A stretch of 64,000 nt of DNA from Planctomycetota bacterium (GTDB lineage: Bacteria; Planctomycetota; UBA1135; GCA-002686595), in assembly GCA_016712565.1 (NCBI GenBank), contig JADJQU010000003.1:744001-808000 (forward strand), given 5' to 3'. The translations under genes and the position numbers were made by a program. The notes beneath the pieces were generated by a model. The model did no database searches, was not told the DNA's origin, and saw only the letters and a list, made by a program, of their open reading frames with translations. Position 1 is the first letter of the stretch. Each line of letters opens with the position of its first letter. Below are positions 60,408-64,000 of the stretch, piece by piece.

Positions 60408-61391
60408 GTGCTCCAGGTTCTGCTGATCGGCGCCGTGGGCGCGCGCTTCTGCCTGGCGGGCTACCTGGCGCTGCGCGCGGCCTTCGGACCCGCGCTCTGG
60501 CCCCTGTGCATCGTCGAGCCGGTGCTGTTCTGGATCTGCCTGCCCTCGGCCGTGCTCCTGCTTGCGGCGCTGGCACGGAAGAAGCGCATCGCGGCCCTGA
60601 CCCACGCGTTCATCCTCGCGGTCTGGCTCGCCACGTTCGGACACGTCCTGGTGCCCCCCGCCGAGCGCCCGCCGCGCTCCCCGGCCGCGGAACCGGGGGG
60701 CCGCGCCCCGGAGCTCAGCGTGCTCACGTTCAACGTGGGGGCGGGCCTGGCGAGCTACGCGGAGCTCGTCGCCCTGCTGCGCCGCGAAAGCACCGACCTG
60801 GTGCTGATCCAGGAGTTGACGGCCGACCAGGCGCGGGCGCTGGCGGGCGACCTCTTGGATCTCTACCCCCACCGCGACCTGCACGGCCTGGGGATCGAGG
60901 GCCTGGGGGCGCTGTCGAAGTTCCCCCTGTTGGACCAGGAGCTGTTCCGCATCTTCGCGAAACGTCCCTACCAGCGCGTGGTGCTCGACGTGCGCGGGGA
61001 GGCGACCACGGTCTTCAACGTGCACCCCGGGCTCTCCCGGCTGCTCGTGGGCCCCTGGTCCCCCAACGCCCAGGAATTCGAGCGCCTGGGCGAGGCCGCC
61101 GCGCAGAACACGCCGGCCTTGATCGTCGGCGACTTCAACGCCACGGAGAACATGAACCTGTGCCGCAGCCTGGAACGCTTCGGCCTGCGCGACGCCTTCC
61201 GCGAGTCGGGCCGGGGGCTCGGCCTCACGTTTCCCGTTCCGGGCAAGTACCACGGGCTCCCGCTGCCGGCCTTCGTGCGCATCGACTTCGTCTGGCACAC
61301 GCAGGCCTTCGAAAGCCGTGAAGCCCGCGTCCTCCCCGACGCGGGCTCCGATCACTATCCGCTGCGCGTGACGCTCGAGCGCACGCGCTGA
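60408..61391 (+). CDS. Membrane-anchored endonuclease/exonuclease/phosphatase family protein
   Basis: A 327-residue protein with two or three N-terminal helices (LIGAVGARFCLAGYLALRAAF, LWPLCIVEPVLFWICLPSAVLLLAAL, LTHAFILAVWLATF) and an EEP domain: LSVLTFNVGAGL, STDLVLIQELT (metal-binding Glu), FNVHPGL, ALIVGDFNATENM, SDHYPLRVTL. The domain is likely on the outer side, as in other planctomycete members. The substrate (DNA, lipid phosphate, other) is not visible. GTG start; ends 7 bp before the convergent VWA gene. Confidence 0.85.
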   Translation: MLQVLLIGAVGARFCLAGYLALRAAFGPALWPLCIVEPVLFWICLPSAVLLLAALARKKRIAALTHAFILAVWLATFGHVLVPPAERPPRSPAAEPGGRAPELSVLTFNVGAGLASYAELVALLRRESTDLVLIQELTADQARALAGDLLDLYPHRDLHGLGIEGLGALSKFPLLDQELFRIFAKRPYQRVVLDVRGEATTVFNVHPGLSRLLVGPWSPNAQEFERLGEAAAQNTPALIVGDFNATENMNLCRSLERFGLRDAFRESGRGLGLTFPVPGKYHGLPLPAFVRIDFVWHTQAFESREARVLPDAGSDHYPLRVTLERTR

Positions 61392-61398
61392 GGCCGCT

Positions 61399-64000
61399 TC
61401 AGCGCACCTGGGGCGGGTCCAGCAGCTTGCGCAGATTGAGCTCGCGCTCGGCGATCTCGCGCTCGAGCGCCGCCAGCTGGACGCGGTCGCTCTCCAGTCG
61501 ACGGGCTTCCAGGCGCGCCTGCTCGAAGCAGGAGTGGCGCAGGTCGAAGACCGCCTGCTCGATCCGCCCGCGGCGGGCGAATTCGGCGTCCAAGAGAGCC
61601 CAGGACTTGACCACCATGTCGGCCAGTTCCGCCGTCTCCGTGTCGTTCCGCTCGCCGGTGAGCTTCTGCACCTCGGCGATCAGCTGGTCCAGAGAATCGC
61701 CGCGGGCGTGCACGCTGCGGCGCAGGAACTCGGCGAACTGCGCGGAGAGCACCGCGCGGCGGTAGCCGTAGCTCGCCTGCTCGAAGCGCGCCGTCCCGTT
61801 GCGGGCGAACACCGGGCTCGAGATTTCGCTCGCTTCCTCGCTCGCCGCACCCGCGATGCCGTCCTTGTGGGGCGGCTTGAAGCGCACCTGGACCTTGGCC
61901 AGCGGAGCGTCCGAGGCGTTCGCCGTGCGCACGATCTCGTACAGGGCCGTGATCTGGTGGCCGGAGTTGATCTCCCCCGCGTCCACCTTGTCGTTGCGGA
62001 AGTCCTGGTCGGCGATGGCGCGGTTCTCGTACCCCAGCAGGCGATAGCTCTCCACCTGCGCCGGGTCGAACTCCACCTGCACCTTGGCGTCGCGCGCGAT
62101 CGGCACGAGCGTCTTGAGCAGATCGTCCACCAGGACCTTCTTCACCTCGGCCGCGTCGTCGACGTAGTTGCACAGGCCGTCGCCCTTGTCCGCGAGCTGC
62201 TCCAGCAGGTGGTCGTTGTGGTTGTTCATGCCCACCCCGATCGTGTTCAGGTAGATGCCGGCCTTGCGCTGGCGCTCCACCGTGGACACGAGCACGTTGG
62301 GGTCGGTGATGCCGATGTTGGCAACGCCGTCGGTGAGCAGCACCACGCGGTTGATCGTGTGCTTCGCCTGGACCGCGAGCGCCTGTTCGTAGCCCATGCG
62401 CAGTCCCGCTTCGGTATTGGTACCTCCGTCGGGCTGCAGCGGGTCGATGGCGCTCTCGATCAGCCCCGCTGTCCCGCCGAGGTCATGGGCAGGATCAGGC
62501 GGGAGTCCGCCGAGAAAGTCACGATCGAGATCATGTCGCGCGGATCGAGCTGGCTCACGAGCATCCGCATGGCGTGCTTGACCAGCTCCAGGCGCTGCTG
62601 CTCCTTCATGGAACCCGACACGTCCACCACCAGCGTCAAGGCCAGCGGAGCGCGTTCATTCCGCGCGACCTCCATGCCGCGCACGGCGACGCGCAGCATC
62701 CACTTGTTGTCGCGCGGATCGCTGAAGCGGCTCGGCGCCAGCTCGGTGGCGATGGCGAAGGTGCCCCCACCTTTCGACGGCGCCGCCACGTCCGGCTTGA
62801 AGTAGTTGACGAACTCCTCGGTGCGCACCTGGGCCTTCTCGGGCAGGTGGTTCTCGACCAGGTACTTGCGCGCCAGGGTGTAGCTCGCCGTGTCCACGTC
62901 CATGGCGAACGTCGACTGGCGGTCGTTGGCCGTCCACTCGAAGGGATTGTCACCCCAGAAGCGGAAGAACATGTCGCGCGGCCGCTCGTCGGGCAGACGC
63001 TTGCACGACGCGACGATGTGTTCGGCGCGCAGGCGGCGCTCCTCCGGCGTCCAGTTCCGGCGTTGTTTCCGCCCCTCGTCGTCGTCCCGTGCGCCCCCGC
63101 CGCCGGCGAAGCGGTCGAGTTGTTCGAAGTCGGTCAGTCGCTCGCGAGAATCGGCGCGGGCATGGTCCTGCAGGTCCAGCTCGGCCTCCTCCAGAACGGC
63201 CACGTCCACGAAGCCCGCGATCGACGAGGCGTCCTCCTCGGCAAGATCCAACGTCTCGCCGAAGGAGAGACCGAGGTCGCGCTTCGCTTCCTCGCCCTTC
63301 TCGCCGGGCGCCTTGGACTTCGCTTCCCCCTGGCGACCCAGTTTGCTTCGCGGGTCTCCCCCACCGCCACCTCCGGTCGCCGTCAGGGGCAGACCGACGG
63401 TGGGTGCTGGGGCGAGTCCACGGGACCAGGTGCCGCCGGGACCGGGCGACCCTGGCCCGGACGCGCCGGGCGTCGAGGGCGCGCCGGGCGTGGCCGCGCC
63501 GACGGCGGCAGTCGCCGCGGGGCGCCCGAGGGAGTGCTCGTCGGCGCCCGCAGCGAGACCGCCGACCGGTCCAGCCGGCGACACTGCAGAAGGCTGACCG
63601 GTGGGCTCGATCGTCAGCACGAGCGCACCGAGTTCGGCCGGAGCATTGCCCGGAGCACTCAGCTTTCCATCGGAGGGGTCTCCGGGGGCGAGCAGGTTCT
63701 TCGCCAGGAGCCCGACGTCGCCCTCACCGGCCTTCGCGGCGGGGGCCGTCGCATCCGGCAGTTGCTTGAGCTCGGATCCGCGCTTTTGCAGCGCCGGAAC
63801 CTCGCGCACCGCGAGAACCTGCTCCACGGACTTGTCCCGGTTCAGGTTCCGCTGGTCAACGGCGCCACCGGCCTGCGGTTCCGAAAGGGCTGCCCGGGCG
63901 CCTGCTTCGTCCTTGAAATCGTGACCCGCCCTGCGGGAATCGACGACGGGCGAGCCCGAAGCCGGAGCGCCGTAGCCGAGCGCCGTCAGCGCGTCCTGGA
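61399..64000 (-). pseudogene. YfbK-type von Willebrand A protein, frameshifted and cut by the window edge
   Basis: The frame is open to base 64000, so the N-terminus lies outside. Seen: a long Pro/Gly/Ala-rich stretch, the YfbK N-domain (NPFEWTANDRQSTFAMDVDTASYTLARKYL), and a VWA domain with MIDAS DVSGSMKEQ. At the G-run 62464-62467 the frame ends (QRG stop) but the VWA domain resumes one base off: LIESAIDPLQPDGGTNTEAGLRMGYEQ, then LLTDGVANIG (third MIDAS), and a C-terminal part (VDAGEINSGHQITALYEIV). One G missing from the run would explain it, either a true mutation or a sequence error. About 860 residues in all. Confidence 0.85.

Noticed and set aside
1..64000. CRISPR array or rRNA operon
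   Set aside because: No regularly spaced short repeats with spacers and no rRNA-like sequence were seen. The repeats found are IS ends or tandem hairpins.

Overview
The window reads as about 64 kb of chromosome from a high-GC bacterium, most likely a member of the Planctomycetota. This is inferred from gene content, not from a marker gene: an adjacent DUF1501/DUF1800 pair, an ECF sigma factor overlapping a Ser/Thr kinase with TPR repeats, a sigma factor fused through a membrane helix to a large export-type region, DUF547, a YfbK-type von Willebrand protein, and secreted proteins with Ig-like and Cys-rich C-terminal modules. Genes are tightly packed on both strands, and ATGA/GTGA/TGATG overlaps are common. 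No rRNA, tRNA or CRISPR array was recognised.

Layout. 1-6.9 kb: 3' end of a DinG-type helicase, two methyltransferases, an M20 amidohydrolase, a small membrane protein, a 151-bp MITE-like element and a glycosyltransferase. 6.97-12.18 kb (minus): a six-gene, fully overlapping operon of very diverged complex I membrane-arm homologues (A-H-J-K-M-N-like), with no peripheral-arm genes, no recognisable L, and several lost catalytic residues; this is the most unusual system in the window. 12.3-14.3 kb: a small membrane protein, a TYW1-like radical SAM enzyme and an ABC ATPase.

14.3-25.38 kb is an accessory island of visibly lower GC. It holds unknown exported or membrane proteins and two IS21-family elements, one inserted into the istA gene of the other with a perfect 5-bp target duplication (CTCGT). 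Both istA genes are frameshifted. A 31-bp inverted repeat flanks a small membrane-protein gene. The left edge contains runs of G7, T15 and G12 that could mark an assembly junction.

25.4-41.98 kb is housekeeping and regulation: thioesterase, alpha/beta hydrolase, ABC-2-like permease, RluA, S21 (TTG start), RecD2, an exported protein, RarA, TrmH-type methyltransferase, RsgA, DUF2752, FolC, and a kinase/ECF sigma pair. 42-64 kb: an Ig-like secreted protein, a Nudix protein, two methyltransferases, a multi-zinc-ribbon protein, DUF1501/DUF1800, the sigma-factor fusion, UbiD decarboxylase, DUF547, tryptophan 2,3-dioxygenase, an ankyrin protein, DUF423, an endonuclease/exonuclease/phosphatase protein, and a frameshifted YfbK-type VWA gene running off the window.

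All functions are read from motifs and remembered family patterns. No database search was run. Starts are by inspection, and the uncertain ones are marked.
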